Source: Proteus appendicitidis (lineage in GTDB: Bacteria > Pseudomonadota > Gammaproteobacteria > Enterobacterales > Enterobacteriaceae). Taken from it: DNA of 64,000 nucleotides. Each line of letters begins with the position of its first letter. The stretch's first letter is position 1. The position numbers were made by a program, and so were the translations under genes. The notes beneath the pieces were generated by a model that saw nothing but the letters and a program-made list of their open reading frames with translations, did no database searches and was not told the DNA's origin. The stretch is from contig NZ_CP127389.1 in NCBI RefSeq assembly GCF_030271835.1, forward strand, positions 2,764,001-2,828,000, in the 5' to 3' direction. Below, piece by piece: positions 42,379 to 52,325 of the stretch.

Positions 42379-43005
42379 TTACTGTGCTACTGCAGGTTGA
42401 GTTTCACCTTTAGCGTTAACTGGCGCTTCATTTTGTGGTGCATTATAGATGCGACGATCTAACTCATACTGTTGCAACATTAATCCAAGGCGCTGATTAC
42501 GCTCTTGTAAACGTGTTTGCTGGTCTTTACCTAAAGTATCATTTTGAAGATTTAAGCTTACTGGTGAACCTGAACCCATAATAGGTTGAGTATTAAATAC
42601 AGGTGTATCTATTTGAAAATCTTCAGAACCACTTTTTCCATTATATTGCTGAACACCAACAATAACAGCTAATGAAACACAAGCCGCGACACCGATTTGA
42701 GTTAACTGACTTGCCCAAGGACGTAACGTTTGTAAGAAAGAGTGCTGACGCCATTGCGATGGCGCAGGTTGCTGCTCTTGCTGTTGTTCAGGACTTATGC
42801 GAACAGGTTCATTCTCTAAAGCGAGCGCAACGCGACTTGCGATATCGAAGTGGACTACTTCACCTACATCACCACGCATTGTGTCACGAATTAAATGGTA
42901 GCGTTGCCATGTCTCTTTCATGGAGTCATCACGAGCAATTGCACCCATTAATTCTTTATCAAGAACTTCGCCATCCATAAATGCAGAAAGTTTTTCTTTT
43001 TGCAT
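42379..43005 (-). CDS. rseA: RseA, anti-sigmaE factor
   Basis: 208 residues starting MQKEKLSAFMDGEVLD as in E. coli; an in-frame start 12 codons upstream would run into the rpoE end and is unlikely. The cytoplasmic sigmaE-binding domain (1-about 70, HLIRDTMRGDV) and the membrane helix (LTQIGVAACVSLAVIVGVQQYNG) are clear, with the VFNTQP stretch beyond the membrane near the DegS cut region. Confidence 0.95.
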   Translation of the reverse strand: MQKEKLSAFMDGEVLDKELMGAIARDDSMKETWQRYHLIRDTMRGDVGEVVHFDIASRVALALENEPVRISPEQQQEQQPAPSQWRQHSFLQTLRPWASQLTQIGVAACVSLAVIVGVQQYNGKSGSEDFQIDTPVFNTQPIMGSGSPVSLNLQNDTLGKDQQTRLQERNQRLGLMLQQYELDRRIYNAPQNEAPVNAKGETQPAVAQ

Positions 43006-43043
43006 GTAAAAGTACCCTTCAGTCAATGATGGTTCACCCACAA

Positions 43044-43622
43044 TTAAAACTCTTGTATTAATGGTTGAACCTTATTATCAATAGCTTCTCGCGCCCTAAA
43101 AATACGTGAACGTACTGTTCCGACAGGGCAATCCATAATGACCGCTATCTCTTCATAGCTTAGCCCGTCAAGTTCCCGAAGTGTAATAGCAACCCTTAAA
43201 TCTTCAGGTAATGACTCTATGGTGTGAAAAACCACTCTCCGTAACTCTTCAGACAACATTAAATTCTCAGGGTTCGAAATTTCTTTTAGTGCATTGGGTG
43301 ATTCGAAATTTTCAACATCACTCGCATCTAAATCATTCGAAGGCGGACGTCGCCCCTGTGCGACCAGATAATTTTTTGCTGTATTCACAGCAATACGATA
43401 AAGCCATGTATAAAAAGCACTATCTCCACGGAAAGAACCGATGGCGCGATAAGCTTTAATAAAGGCTTCTTGCGAAACATCTGGTACATCGCCCTGTGGT
43501 ACATAACGGGAAATCAGGCTTGCTACCTTGTGTTGATAGCGGATAACCAGCAAATTAAACGCTTTCTGGTCACCATTTTGTACCTTTTCAACCAACATTT
43601 GGTCCGTTAACTGCTCGCTCAT
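43044..43622 (-). CDS. rpoE: RpoE, sigmaE (sigma24)
   Basis: 192 residues, an ECF sigma factor for envelope stress. Region 2 (RYQHKVASLISRYV, FIKAYRAIGSFRGDSAFYTWLYRIAVNTAKNYLVAQGRRPP) and region 4 (ELDGLSYEEIAVIMDCPVGTVRSRIFRAREAI) are intact. It heads rpoE-rseABC behind a sigmaE-type promoter and a leader ORF. Confidence 0.98.
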   Translation of the reverse strand: MSEQLTDQMLVEKVQNGDQKAFNLLVIRYQHKVASLISRYVPQGDVPDVSQEAFIKAYRAIGSFRGDSAFYTWLYRIAVNTAKNYLVAQGRRPPSNDLDASDVENFESPNALKEISNPENLMLSEELRRVVFHTIESLPEDLRVAITLRELDGLSYEEIAVIMDCPVGTVRSRIFRAREAIDNKVQPLIQEF

Positions 43623-43678
43623 TAGAGATGGACTCTCCCGAAGTCAAGCTTCGCACTATTTTTAAATGACTCCGTCAT
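43622..43678 (-). CDS. rseD: RseD-like leader peptide of rpoE
   Basis: An 18-codon ORF (MTESFKNSAKLDFGRVHL) whose TAA overlaps the first base of the rpoE ATG (TAATG), with a GAGAG ribosome site 5 bases before its ATG. E. coli has a 51-codon rseD in the same place that ends FGLGRLYLG and is translationally coupled to rpoE. The C-terminal FGR-x-x-L resembles it. Size and sequence otherwise differ, so homology is likely but not certain. Confidence 0.65.
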   Translation of the reverse strand: MTESFKNSAKLDFGRVHL

Positions 43679-43721
43679 ATTTACTCTCGTTATTCCTTCT
43701 CGTTTTTATGAGCTACAAGAC

Positions 43722-43749
43722 TTAGAGCGCAAAAATAGTATGAAGTTCA
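43722..43749 (-). promoter_or_regulatory. sigmaE-type promoter of rpoE
   Basis: On the minus strand TGAACTT (43743-43749) is followed after 16 bp by TCTAA (43722-43726), matching the sigmaE consensus GGAACTT-N16-TCTAA and the E. coli rpoE autoregulated promoter. It is about 45 bases upstream of the leader ORF. Confidence 0.8.
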
Positions 43750-43917
43750 ATTCAATCATTATTTTAAGAGATGAATCACAAAAAAATCATCATGGTGATC
43801 ACCCAACCAAAATGCAATTTGCCAATAAAAAAACGATAACACAATGATATTATTTAAATATATACGATTACTTACAACAATATATATTATCTTAACAAGA
43901 TATTATTAAATATAGAT

Positions 43918-44673
43918 TTAATAATATAAATAAAAGTCAGTTACCCAAGATTGGAACTTATCGGTATAGCGCCCTTCATTATTACGAATAATAAGTTCAT
44001 CTATACTGCATTCAACACTGCTTTGATTTTGCCTTTGAAATGCCAACAAAATTCGATGATAAGGTTTATCTTCGCTGTCTTTAATATTAACGCGTTTTGC
44101 AACGTTCCACTCTTTCTTTTCTGCAATTTCAATAAATTGCTCACCAATAGAATAAGGTAACACAACACAAAACAAACCCTCTTCGGCGATAAGTGATTGC
44201 GCACTATCTAGCAATCCCTCGTGCGTTAAAGTTTTGGTATAACGTGCTTGCTCACGAACATCATTACGACAAGCAATTGCTGGCTCAAAATAAGGAGGAT
44301 TACTAACAATCAAATCATACTTGTGTTGCGCTTGCTCTACATAATAATGAATATCACTATGATAAATATGAATAAGTGAATGCCATTGTGACTCTTGGGC
44401 ATTTTCTGTAGCTTGTAATGCTGCCTTCTCATCAAGCTCAATGCCATCTATACACTCAATTTTATTCGCTCGTTGAGCCAGCATTAATGCAATTAATCCA
44501 CTCCCAGTACCAATATCAAGTGCTCTTTTTACATTATCGATAGGCGCCCAAGCTCCTAATAAAACACCATCTGTACCCACTTTCATTTCACACTTATCAT
44601 GAGCAACAAAAAATTGTTTAAATGTAAAACCACCTTTGCGTAATCCTGCTTTTTTCACTTTCTTTTGATTCAT
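43918..44673 (-). CDS. trmN6: TrmN6 (YfiC), tRNA1(Val) adenine-37 N6-methyltransferase
   Basis: 251 residues. It has a Rossmann SAM-binding motif (ALDIGTGSGLIALMLAQR) and the N6-methyltransferase signature SNPPYFEP. It methylates A37 of tRNA-Val. It is divergent from srmB as in E. coli, but directly next to rpoE: nadB, which lies between them in E. coli, is missing. Confidence 0.94.
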   Translation of the reverse strand: MNQKKVKKAGLRKGGFTFKQFFVAHDKCEMKVGTDGVLLGAWAPIDNVKRALDIGTGSGLIALMLAQRANKIECIDGIELDEKAALQATENAQESQWHSLIHIYHSDIHYYVEQAQHKYDLIVSNPPYFEPAIACRNDVREQARYTKTLTHEGLLDSAQSLIAEEGLFCVVLPYSIGEQFIEIAEKKEWNVAKRVNIKDSEDKPYHRILLAFQRQNQSSVECSIDELIIRNNEGRYTDKFQSWVTDFYLYY

Positions 44674-44937
44674 CTATTGGCTCTATTGATTTGTACAGCA
44701 ATCTCTTTTTTATTGCTTATCAATCATGTCACGGAAAAAGAGATATATGGTAAGATAACGTTTCTACAACCCCTATCTTAACATTAAACTATTTGTATAC
44801 GATGCACGCTTATTTAGATTAAGCCTAAAAACAACGAATACCTTCGTCTATCGGTAATATATAATGTGATAGCGGTAAATCCTCTGGCTTTTAGCGGGGG
44901 ATAATGTCAAAATCCGCGCCCTAAACAGAGGTATACA

Positions 44938-46302
44938 ATGACAGCCACGACATTTTCCAGTCTTGAACTTGATGAAAGTTTATTGACCGCATTAGAAGAA
45001 AAAGGATATCAACGTCCTACTGCTATTCAAGCAGATGCCATTCCTGCTGCAATGGATGGACGCGATATTTTAGGCTCTGCGCCAACAGGCACAGGGAAAA
45101 CTGCGGCCTTTTTGCTTCCGGCAATTCAACACTTGCTTGATTATCCACGTAAAAAATCAGGCCCACCACGTATTCTTATCCTGACTCCAACACGCGAACT
45201 TGCCATGCAAGTTGCCGAACAAGCTAAAGAGTTATGTGCGCACACACATTTAGATATCGCCACAATCACGGGCGGTGTTGCTTATATGAATCACGCTGAA
45301 GTCTTCAGCGAAAACCAAGACATCGTTGTCGCAACAACAGGTCGTTTATTACAGTACATCAAAGAAGAAAACTTTGACTGTCGTGCAGTAGAAATGCTGA
45401 TTTTAGATGAAGCAGATCGCATGTTAGATATGGGTTTCGCTAACGATATCGAAACTATTGCAGGCGAAACTCGCTGGCGCAAACAGACATTACTGTTTTC
45501 TGCAACACTGGAAGGTAATGCGGTTATTGATTTTGCACAGCGCATCCTCAACGAACCTGTTGAGCTTAATGCCGATCCTTCTCGCCGTGAACGTAAAAAA
45601 ATTCAGCAGTTCTATTATCATGCTGATAATCTTGAACATAAAACAGCGTTACTGGCTGCATTACTGAAACAAGACGATGTTAAAAAATCGATTGTCTTTG
45701 TTCGTAAAAGAGAGCGTGTAAGAGAGCTTGTCACCGCGTTAGAAAAAGAAGGTATTAAATGTAGCTACCTTGAAGGTGAAATGGCGCAAACACAGCGTAA
45801 CGATGCGATCAAGCGTTTAGAATCCGGCAAAATGAATGTGCTTGTTGCCACAGATGTTGCTTCTCGTGGTCTTGATCTTGATGACATCACACACGTTTTC
45901 AACTTTGACTTGCCTCGTACTGCGGATGTTTACTTGCATCGTATTGGTCGTACAGGACGCGCGGGCCGTAAAGGTATCGCCATTTCATTAGTTGAAGCTC
46001 ACGATCACCCATTATTAGGGAAAATTGGCCGTTACGTTCAAGAGCCAATTAAATATCGTGTTGTTGCAGAACTACGTCCCGAAACCAAAGCACCTAGCCT
46101 GAAAGCAACATTCAAACCTTCTAAAAAAGTGCTTGCTAAACGTAAAGCAAAAAAAGAAGAAGAGAAAAAAGCAGTTAAAGAAAAAGTGCGGACTCGCGAT
46201 CGTAAAAATATTGGTAAACGTCGCAAAGCAGTTGCTGAGCATACAGAAAAAAAGATTGCACCTACTGCACCAGCTAAAGAAGCGAATACTGATAACGAAT
46301 AA
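44938..46302 (+). CDS. srmB: SrmB, DEAD-box RNA helicase
   Basis: 454 residues. The Q motif (GYQRPTAIQ), Walker A APTGTGKT, DEAD (LILDEADRMLDMG), SAT and HRIGRTGRAG motifs are in order, with a basic low-complexity C-terminal tail. It acts in 50S ribosome assembly. Confidence 0.96.
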   Translation: MTATTFSSLELDESLLTALEEKGYQRPTAIQADAIPAAMDGRDILGSAPTGTGKTAAFLLPAIQHLLDYPRKKSGPPRILILTPTRELAMQVAEQAKELCAHTHLDIATITGGVAYMNHAEVFSENQDIVVATTGRLLQYIKEENFDCRAVEMLILDEADRMLDMGFANDIETIAGETRWRKQTLLFSATLEGNAVIDFAQRILNEPVELNADPSRRERKKIQQFYYHADNLEHKTALLAALLKQDDVKKSIVFVRKRERVRELVTALEKEGIKCSYLEGEMAQTQRNDAIKRLESGKMNVLVATDVASRGLDLDDITHVFNFDLPRTADVYLHRIGRTGRAGRKGIAISLVEAHDHPLLGKIGRYVQEPIKYRVVAELRPETKAPSLKATFKPSKKVLAKRKAKKEEEKKAVKEKVRTRDRKNIGKRRKAVAEHTEKKIAPTAPAKEANTDNE

Positions 46303-46325
46303 TCTGTACTCTTGCTGAACTTATA

Positions 46326-46366
46326 AAAAAACCGTAGCGATATAATATAGCTACGGTTTTTTATTT
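46326..46366 (+). terminator. srmB terminator
   Basis: AAAAAACCGTAGC pairs with GCTACGGTTTTTT around an AT-rich loop, 23 bp after srmB; the T-run is on the plus strand. Confidence 0.88.
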
Positions 46367-46384
46367 TATCTTTTTTCTGCTTTT

Positions 46385-46413
46385 ATATAGATATATAGAT
46401 ATATAGATATATA
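46385..46413. repeat. Short tandem repeat, unit ATATAGAT
   Basis: About 3.6 copies of the 8-mer ATATAGAT lie between the convergent srmB and grcA terminators. It is a simple-sequence tract with no coding context. Confidence 0.85.
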
Positions 46414-46446
46414 AAAAAAAGCCCGATATTTTCATATCGAGCTTAT
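46414..46446 (-). terminator. grcA terminator
   Basis: On the minus strand AAGCTCGATA pairs with TATCGGGCTT (one G/T pair), followed by an eight-T run, 27 bp after the grcA stop. Confidence 0.88.
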
Positions 46447-46471
46447 TATTAACTGATTACTTTAGTGAGAA

Positions 46472-46855
46472 TTACAGGCTTTCTGTGAAAGTACGAGTAA
46501 TAACATCACGTTGTTGTTCTGGAGTCAGTGAGTTAAAACGCACAGCATAACCAGAAACACGAATAGTTAATTGAGGATATTTCTCAGGATTGTTAACAGC
46601 ATCTTCCAGTGTTTCACGGCTTAATACGTTAACGTTAAGGTGTTGACCACCTTCTACACGAACAACCGGTTTAGATTCTACAGGCACTTCACGGTATTCG
46701 ATATTGCCTAACTCTTTACGGTTAATCACTTGGCCTTCTTCAAAACCTTTTTTAGCACAGATGCAACGAGCTTCGCCGTTTTCATCATCTAATAACCAGA
46801 AAGAGTGTAATAAATCGTCGTTATCAGCTTTAGTAATTTGGATACCAGTAATCAT
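46472..46855 (-). CDS. grcA: GrcA (YfiD), autonomous glycyl radical cofactor
   Basis: 127 residues starting [10 protein letters not shown] with GGAGG upstream, the same length as E. coli YfiD. Gly102 in RVSGYAVRF is the radical glycine, and the C-terminus mimics pyruvate formate-lyase, whose oxygen-damaged end it replaces. Two FNR boxes upstream fit anaerobic induction. Confidence 0.97.
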   Translation of the reverse strand: MITGIQITKADNDDLLHSFWLLDDENGEARCICAKKGFEEGQVINRKELGNIEYREVPVESKPVVRVEGGQHLNVNVLSRETLEDAVNNPEKYPQLTIRVSGYAVRFNSLTPEQQRDVITRTFTESL

Positions 46856-46940
46856 TTCGACCTCCAATTTGGGCGCAAAATCAAATTCCAATCTCATATC
46901 AGAACTTGGGTATTTGGTCTAACCAATGTTTCTGTCTACT

Positions 46941-46982
46941 TATATACCAGTATAAATGGCATCATTCTTTGATAAATATCAA
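46941..46982 (-). promoter_or_regulatory. grcA promoter with class II FNR site
   Basis: TTGATAAATATCAA (46969-46982) is a perfect FNR consensus. A minus-strand TATATA (-10-like) at 46941-46946 puts the start near 46934, so the FNR centre is at about -41.5, the class II activation position. Confidence 0.8.
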
Positions 46983-47021
46983 TAAAATTCATAAGCTCTT
47001 TGCCCCGTAAGGTGCAAAGTG

Positions 47022-47035
47022 TTGTTTTAAATCAA
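47022..47035 (-). promoter_or_regulatory. Second FNR-like site upstream of grcA
   Basis: TTGTTTTAAATCAA matches the FNR consensus with one change. Its centre is 53 bp upstream of the first site, exactly the spacing of the -40.5/-93.5 pair in the E. coli yfiD promoter, where the upstream site dampens activation. Confidence 0.7.
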
Positions 47036-47189
47036 CAATCATTTATCGTTGATTTGCAATTTTTTTTGTAAATTTTCAAATAAAAATTGAAGGAACAATT
47101 AATTTTTATTTTTGGACCGTAATATTTTCATTCCCCTGATGAAATCGGTAAGCTTAGACACTATAAGATATCAACAAGGATTTTAGGTT

Positions 47190-47870
47190 ATGACTACACC
47201 ATTAACTTGGCATGATGTGATAGGCGCTGAAAAAGAAAAGCCTTATTTTCATCAAATTATGTCTCAAGTCGCACAACAAAGAGCCGCAGGTAAAATTGTT
47301 TATCCTCCTCAAGAAGATATTTTTAATGCTTTTCGTTTTACGCCTTTTGATAATGTGAACGTAGTTATTTTAGGGCAAGATCCTTATCACGGCCCTAATC
47401 AAGCACATGGACTCTCTTTTTCAGTACGACCAGGCGTGCCAGCACCACCTTCATTAGTCAATATGTATAAAGAACTTGAAAAAGAATACCCTGATTTTAA
47501 ACGCCCTAACCACGGCTATTTAGAAAGCTGGGCAAAACAAGGTGTTTTATTACTTAATACCGTATTGACGGTAGAGAAAGGTCAAGCTCATTCTCACGCT
47601 AACTATGGTTGGGAAATCTTTACTGACGCAGTAATCGAACAAATCAATCAGCGTAGAGAGGGGGTTATTTTCCTACTTTGGGGCGCTCATGCTCAGAAAA
47701 AAGGACGTTTTATTGATACAAATAAACACGTTATTTTAAAAGCACCTCATCCATCCCCGCTTTCTGCTCATAGAGGCTTTTTAGGTTGTGGTCATTTTAA
47801 ACAAGCCAACGATATTTTACAGCAACAAGGTCGCAAACCGATTAATTGGCATCTTGACCCCATTGAATAA
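47190..47870 (+). CDS. ung: Ung, uracil-DNA glycosylase
   Basis: 226 residues. The catalytic motif [18 protein letters not shown] (Asp64) and the [15 protein letters not shown] loop are complete. It removes uracil from DNA. The gene is divergent from grcA, as in E. coli. Confidence 0.98.
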   Translation: MTTPLTWHDVIGAEKEKPYFHQIMSQVAQQRAAGKIVYPPQEDIFNAFRFTPFDNVNVVILGQDPYHGPNQAHGLSFSVRPGVPAPPSLVNMYKELEKEYPDFKRPNHGYLESWAKQGVLLLNTVLTVEKGQAHSHANYGWEIFTDAVIEQINQRREGVIFLLWGAHAQKKGRFIDTNKHVILKAPHPSPLSAHRGFLGCGHFKQANDILQQQGRKPINWHLDPIE

Positions 47871-47888
47871 AATCATCCTATAAAACAT

Positions 47889-47940
47889 AAAACCGCACAA
47901 TAACAAGAATATTAAATAATCTTCGTATTGTGCGGTTTAC
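47889..47940. terminator. Terminator between ung and grpE
   Basis: AAACCGCACAATA pairs with TATTGTGCGGTTT (13 bp) around a 23-base AT-rich loop, between the convergent ung and grpE. Confidence 0.75.
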
Positions 47941-47987
47941 TTTATCTACATGCAATAACTCATGTGATAACGAATGTTTTATCGATA

Positions 47988-48599
47988 TTATTTAGAAACA
48001 ATAACCATAGCTGGGCGCAATAAACGACCGTTTAAGGTGTATCCTTTTTGCATAACATCAACAACATGATTAGCGTCATGTGCAGGGCTATCAATTAAAG
48101 TCATCGCTTGGTGAACTTCAGGGTTAAATACCACATTTTTTTCTTCAACCACTTCAATTCCAAATTTATGAACAGCATCTAAAAATGATTTCAGCGTTAA
48201 TTCTAACCCTTCAATCATTGGCTTTAATGATTCATTTTCATGATCAGCCGCAGATAAAGCACGCTCTAAATTATCGAGTACAGGTAACAACTCATTAGAA
48301 AACTTCTCAAGCGCAAATTTATGTGCTTTCTCAACATCTTGTTGAGTACGGCGACGAATGTTCTCAACTTCAGCTTGAGCGCGGATCATTGCTTCACGCT
48401 CTGTCTTTTGAGATTGCTCAAGTTGTTTTTCGAGAGAATCAACACGCGCTAATGCTTCCACTAATTCAGCTTGAGCATTAAAGTCCGCTTGTGCTTCTTC
48501 GGTCATTGTTGGCTCTTGAGACTCATTCATTGCAGATCCCATTCCTTCTTTTTCTTTTGAGGCTTGCTCTTCATGTACATTTTGTTCTTTACTACTCAT
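47988..48599 (-). CDS. grpE: GrpE, nucleotide exchange factor of DnaK
   Basis: 203 residues. The long N-terminal coiled coil (about 40-110, [17 protein letters not shown]) and the C-terminal beta domain ([24 protein letters not shown], here [17 protein letters not shown]) are typical. The ATG at 48599 has GGAG 6 bases upstream; the ATG two codons before it touches that site. A sigma32 promoter lies upstream. Confidence 0.96.
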   Translation of the reverse strand: MSSKEQNVHEEQASKEKEGMGSAMNESQEPTMTEEAQADFNAQAELVEALARVDSLEKQLEQSQKTEREAMIRAQAEVENIRRRTQQDVEKAHKFALEKFSNELLPVLDNLERALSAADHENESLKPMIEGLELTLKSFLDAVHKFGIEVVEEKNVVFNPEVHQAMTLIDSPAHDANHVVDVMQKGYTLNGRLLRPAMVIVSK

Positions 48600-48643
48600 G
48601 AACATCTCCGCGTAGTTTTGGTATTCATCTTCATATTTAGTTT

Positions 48644-48672
48644 ATTATGGGGATCAATAAACGGGTTTCAAG
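48644..48672 (-). promoter_or_regulatory. sigma32 heat-shock promoter of grpE
   Basis: On the minus strand CTTGAA (48667-48672) is followed after 14 bp by CCCCATAAT (48644-48652), a near-perfect match to the sigma32 consensus CTTGAA-N13/14-CCCCATNT. Confidence 0.88.
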
Positions 48673-48699
48673 GAATTGGCGCAAAACGAGGGTAAAAAA

Positions 48700-49599
48700 A
48701 TGCCAGATAATACCGTAACAGACGAAAAACACTTTAAATGCATTGGCATTGTCGGCCATCCCCGCCATCCTGAAGCAATTTCAACGCATGAAATGCTCTA
48801 TCATTGGCTATTGGCTCAAGGTTATGACGTTATTATTGATACACAAGTTGCTCAAGAACTAAAACTAGAAAATGCACAAACCGGTAATTTAACACAAGTT
48901 GGCAAAGTTGCTGATCTTGTCATTGTTGTTGGTGGTGATGGCAATATGCTTGGCGCTGCGCGTGTTTTATCTCGTTATAATATCAAAGTGATTGGTGTTA
49001 ACCGGGGTAATTTAGGCTTTCTTACTGACCTTGACCCTGATAATGCCTTACAGCAATTAACCAATGTGTTAGCTGGGCACTATCATGAAGAAAAGCGTTT
49101 TTTACTTGAGGCAAGAGTCTGTGCTGAAGGTCAAAGAAATCGCATTGGTACAGCAATCAATGAAGTTGTGCTTCATCCTGGTAAAGTTGCTCATATGATT
49201 GAGTTTGAAGTTTACATTGATGATCGTTTTGCTTTCTCTCAACGTTCTGATGGCTTAATTATCGCAACACCAACGGGATCAACGGCCTATTCACTTTCTG
49301 CGGGAGGCCCTATTTTAACCCCAAATCTTGATGCAATTGCTCTTGTGCCTATGTTTCCACATACTTTATCGGCACGTCCTTTAGTTATCAGCAGTGATAG
49401 CCAAATTCGCTTAAAATTCTCACAAACAAATATCGATTATGAAGTGAGTTGCGATAGCCAATTAGTGTTACCCATTAAAGAAGGCGATGAAGTTATTATT
49501 AAGAGAAGCCGTCAAAAGCTCAATTTAGTTCATCCGACTGATTACAATTATTTTAATACACTCAGCTCAAAATTAGGTTGGTCGAAAAAAATGTTCTAA
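48700..49599 (+). CDS. nadK: NadK, NAD kinase
   Basis: 299 residues from the ATG at 48700 (GAGGG upstream); a TTG 8 codons earlier is less likely. Family motifs [30 protein letters not shown] and [15 protein letters not shown] are intact. It makes NADP from NAD and ATP. It is divergent from grpE, with overlapping upstream regions. Confidence 0.96.
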   Translation: MPDNTVTDEKHFKCIGIVGHPRHPEAISTHEMLYHWLLAQGYDVIIDTQVAQELKLENAQTGNLTQVGKVADLVIVVGGDGNMLGAARVLSRYNIKVIGVNRGNLGFLTDLDPDNALQQLTNVLAGHYHEEKRFLLEARVCAEGQRNRIGTAINEVVLHPGKVAHMIEFEVYIDDRFAFSQRSDGLIIATPTGSTAYSLSAGGPILTPNLDAIALVPMFPHTLSARPLVISSDSQIRLKFSQTNIDYEVSCDSQLVLPIKEGDEVIIKRSRQKLNLVHPTDYNYFNTLSSKLGWSKKMF

Positions 49600-49618
49600 T
49601 TTTTTTGCCTCACTACTT

Positions 49619-49660
49619 TACTGTATAAAAAACCAGTTTATACTGTATGTAATTACAGAT
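49619..49660 (+). promoter_or_regulatory. Two LexA (SOS) boxes of recN
   Basis: CTG-N10-CAG occurs at 49621-49636 and at 49643-49658, both with the flanking TA of the SOS consensus, 22 bp apart. E. coli recN likewise has tandem LexA boxes and is among the first SOS genes induced. Confidence 0.88.
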
Positions 49661-49686
49661 ATGTTTTTATACACAGGAGAGGCACT

Positions 49687-51348
49687 ATGCTGACTCAATT
49701 AACCATTAGTCATTTTGCCATAGTCCGTGAACTTGAAATCGATTTCTCTGGTGGCATGACCACCATTACAGGCGAAACTGGCGCAGGTAAGTCTATTGCA
49801 ATTGATGCACTAGGTTTATGCTTAGGTAACCGTGGTGATGCCAATATGGTGCGCCCTGGTGCAACTAGAGCCGATTTATGTGCACGATTCTCACTCTCTG
49901 ATACGCCCTCTGCACAACGTTGGCTTGAAGAACATCATCTTGATGATCATAACGAATGCCTATTAAGAAGAACTATCTCTGCTGATGGGCGTTCTCGTGG
50001 TTTTATCAATGGCACTTCCGTACCTCTTTCACAATTAAGAGAGCTTGGTTCTTTACTTATCCAAATTCACGGGCAACATGCTCATCAACAACTTCTAGAG
50101 CCTCGCTATCAAAAACAACTGCTTGATATTTATGCCCATGAACCGGCTTTATTAAAAAGCATGAAGTCGGCTTATCAAACATGGCATCAAAGTTGCCAAA
50201 CTTTAGCCGCTTTTCAACAACTCTCTTTAGAACGAGAAGCAAGGCAGCAACTGGTTGATTACCATTTAAAAGAACTCAATGAATTTCAGCCAGTACAAGG
50301 CGAATACCCAGAATTAGATCAAGAATATAAACGTCTTTCTAACTGTGGTCAGTTTTTAACGCTAAGCCAAAATAGTTTACAAATTTTAAGCGACAACGAA
50401 GAGCAAAATATTTTAAGTATGCTCAATGTAGCTAAACATGAAATTACTGAACTGACCTCTATGGAAAGTCAGTTCAATTCACTACTAGAAATGTTAGAAG
50501 AAGCAACGATTCAAATTAGTGAAGTGAGTGATGAACTTCGTCATTATAGCGATCGTTTAGAGATGGACCCTAATCGCTTATTTGAAGTAGAAAAACGCAT
50601 GTCTAAGTACATTAGTTTGTCACGTAAACATCGCGTTGCACCTGAAGAACTCTATGATCTTCATCAGCAATTAATTGAAGAGAAGAATGCCCTACTTCGT
50701 CAAAATGATGATTGTGACGCTTTAATAGAACAAGTCAAAGCTGACCATTTAATTGCATTAGATATTGCAAAGCAATTGCATCAAGTTCGCCAACAATATG
50801 CAAATGAATTAAGCCAACTTATCACTAACAGTATGCATCAGTTATCCATGCCACATGGTTATTTTACTGTTGATACCTATTTTGATGACAGCTCACTGCA
50901 AATCGATGGTGCCACAAAAGTTGAATTTAATGTCACCACAAACCCAGGGCAACCTCATCAAGCGCTTTCTAAAGTGGCTTCAGGAGGTGAGTTATCACGT
51001 ATTGCACTCGCAATCCAAGTGATCACCGCAAAAAAAATGGATACTCCTGCACTTATTTTTGATGAAGTCGATGTAGGTATCAGTGGCCCAACAGCAGCTA
51101 TTGTGGGTAAATTATTACGTGAGTTAGGCGAGTCTACTCAAGTTATGTGTGTAACTCACTTACCTCAAGTTGCAGGTTGTGGTCATCAACACTATTTCGT
51201 TAATAAAGAGACAAATGGTGAAGAAACTGAAACAACCATGAAACTGTTATCGAAAAAAGAGCGTCTACAAGAGCTAGCCCGTTTGTTAGCAGGCAGTGAA
51301 GTCACCAAAAATACCTTAGCAAATGCGAAAGATTTGTTGGCTGCATAA
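49687..51348 (+). CDS. recN: RecN, SMC-like DNA repair ATPase
   Basis: 553 residues, the E. coli length. Walker A GETGAGKS lies near residues 30-37, a short coiled coil spans about 150-350, and the signature [14 protein letters not shown] and Walker [13 protein letters not shown] follow. It holds sister chromatids together during double-strand break repair. AGGAG precedes the ATG. Confidence 0.97.
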   Translation: MLTQLTISHFAIVRELEIDFSGGMTTITGETGAGKSIAIDALGLCLGNRGDANMVRPGATRADLCARFSLSDTPSAQRWLEEHHLDDHNECLLRRTISADGRSRGFINGTSVPLSQLRELGSLLIQIHGQHAHQQLLEPRYQKQLLDIYAHEPALLKSMKSAYQTWHQSCQTLAAFQQLSLEREARQQLVDYHLKELNEFQPVQGEYPELDQEYKRLSNCGQFLTLSQNSLQILSDNEEQNILSMLNVAKHEITELTSMESQFNSLLEMLEEATIQISEVSDELRHYSDRLEMDPNRLFEVEKRMSKYISLSRKHRVAPEELYDLHQQLIEEKNALLRQNDDCDALIEQVKADHLIALDIAKQLHQVRQQYANELSQLITNSMHQLSMPHGYFTVDTYFDDSSLQIDGATKVEFNVTTNPGQPHQALSKVASGGELSRIALAIQVITAKKMDTPALIFDEVDVGISGPTAAIVGKLLRELGESTQVMCVTHLPQVAGCGHQHYFVNKETNGEETETTMKLLSKKERLQELARLLAGSEVTKNTLANAKDLLAA

Positions 51349-51461
51349 CGATTAACAAACTTTTATTGATATTTAGGGTCATAGGCAGAGTGTGAAAGGT
51401 TTTCAATTGCTGCGTTGTCGATTATCATCGTCACTATGACCCTAAAAGGAATGTAATAACC

Positions 51462-51824
51462 ATGCGTTTTAAACTGTTAAAAGTTGCCGCCTTATCTTTA
51501 GTCGTAATGACTTCAGGTTGCTCTATGTTCGAGAGACTGGTTTATCACCCAGATATCAATCAGGGAAATTATTTAACGCCAGCCGAAGTCGCAAAAGTTC
51601 AGCAAGGAATGACACAGCAGCAAGTTCAATTTGCCCTTGGTACGCCAATGCTTAAAGATCCTTTCGGAAGTCAGACTTGGTATTATGTTTTCCGTGAAGA
51701 GCCTGGTCATCAGAAAGTACGTCAAGAGACGCTGACCCTGACTTTTGATAGTAATGGCATACTGACTAAGATTGATAAACAAGGCAATATGCCTAACTTC
51801 TCAGCGCCTGAAACAAAATCGTAA
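51462..51824 (+). CDS. bamE: BamE (SmpA), outer-membrane assembly lipoprotein
   Basis: 120 residues with a lipoprotein signal (lipidated Cys20 in MTSGCSMF). The domain motif [23 protein letters not shown] is typical of SmpA/OmlA. It stabilises the BamA-BamD complex. It lies downstream of recN as in E. coli. Confidence 0.96.
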   Translation: MRFKLLKVAALSLVVMTSGCSMFERLVYHPDINQGNYLTPAEVAKVQQGMTQQQVQFALGTPMLKDPFGSQTWYYVFREEPGHQKVRQETLTLTFDSNGILTKIDKQGNMPNFSAPETKS

Positions 51825-51878
51825 TACGATAACAGCGCTAAGAAAGCTTAGTTTTGTATAAGATTGGCAAAAACGAAT

Positions 51879-51917
51879 TGCACCCCATACGTTAAGGTTG
51901 ACGTTGGGGTGTGTTTT
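51879..51917 (+). terminator. bamE terminator
   Basis: CACCCCA-T-ACGT (51881-51892) pairs with ACGT-TGGGGTG (51901-51911), followed by a five-T run. Confidence 0.8.
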
Positions 51918-52031
51918 TATAAAGAGAAATTGCTTTTATAACAGTGTTGTCTTGTATTGTGTCTGTCTGTAATCAAACGGCCTATCAATGCAGTATATGA
52001 TGCTCTCCCTATTGGGCAAAAAAGCATAATA

Positions 52032-52325
52032 TTAATCCGCTTTTTGTCGTGCTTTCTCAGCACGTTTACGACGCATTTCTTTAGGATCAGCAATTAAAGG
52101 TCGATAAATTTCAACTCTATCACCGTCTCGCACATTATCGCTTAACTTTGCAGGTCGGCTATAAATGCCCACTTTGTTCTTAGTTAAATCAATATCATTA
52201 CAAATCGTTAAGATATTTGAAGCAATTATGGCTTGTTCAACAGTGTCCCCTAATGTTAATTCAACAGGGATAAGGTACTGTTTGTCGGGCAACGCATAGG
52301 TTACCTCTACCGATATTTTAGTCAC
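52032..52325 (-). CDS. rnfH: RnfH family protein (YfjF)
   Basis: 97 residues with a ubiquitin-like fold and the family core [43 protein letters not shown]. The function is not settled. It overlaps ratA by 8 bases, the usual ratA-rnfH pair. Confidence 0.94.
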   Translation of the reverse strand: MTKISVEVTYALPDKQYLIPVELTLGDTVEQAIIASNILTICNDIDLTKNKVGIYSRPAKLSDNVRDGDRVEIYRPLIADPKEMRRKRAEKARQKAD

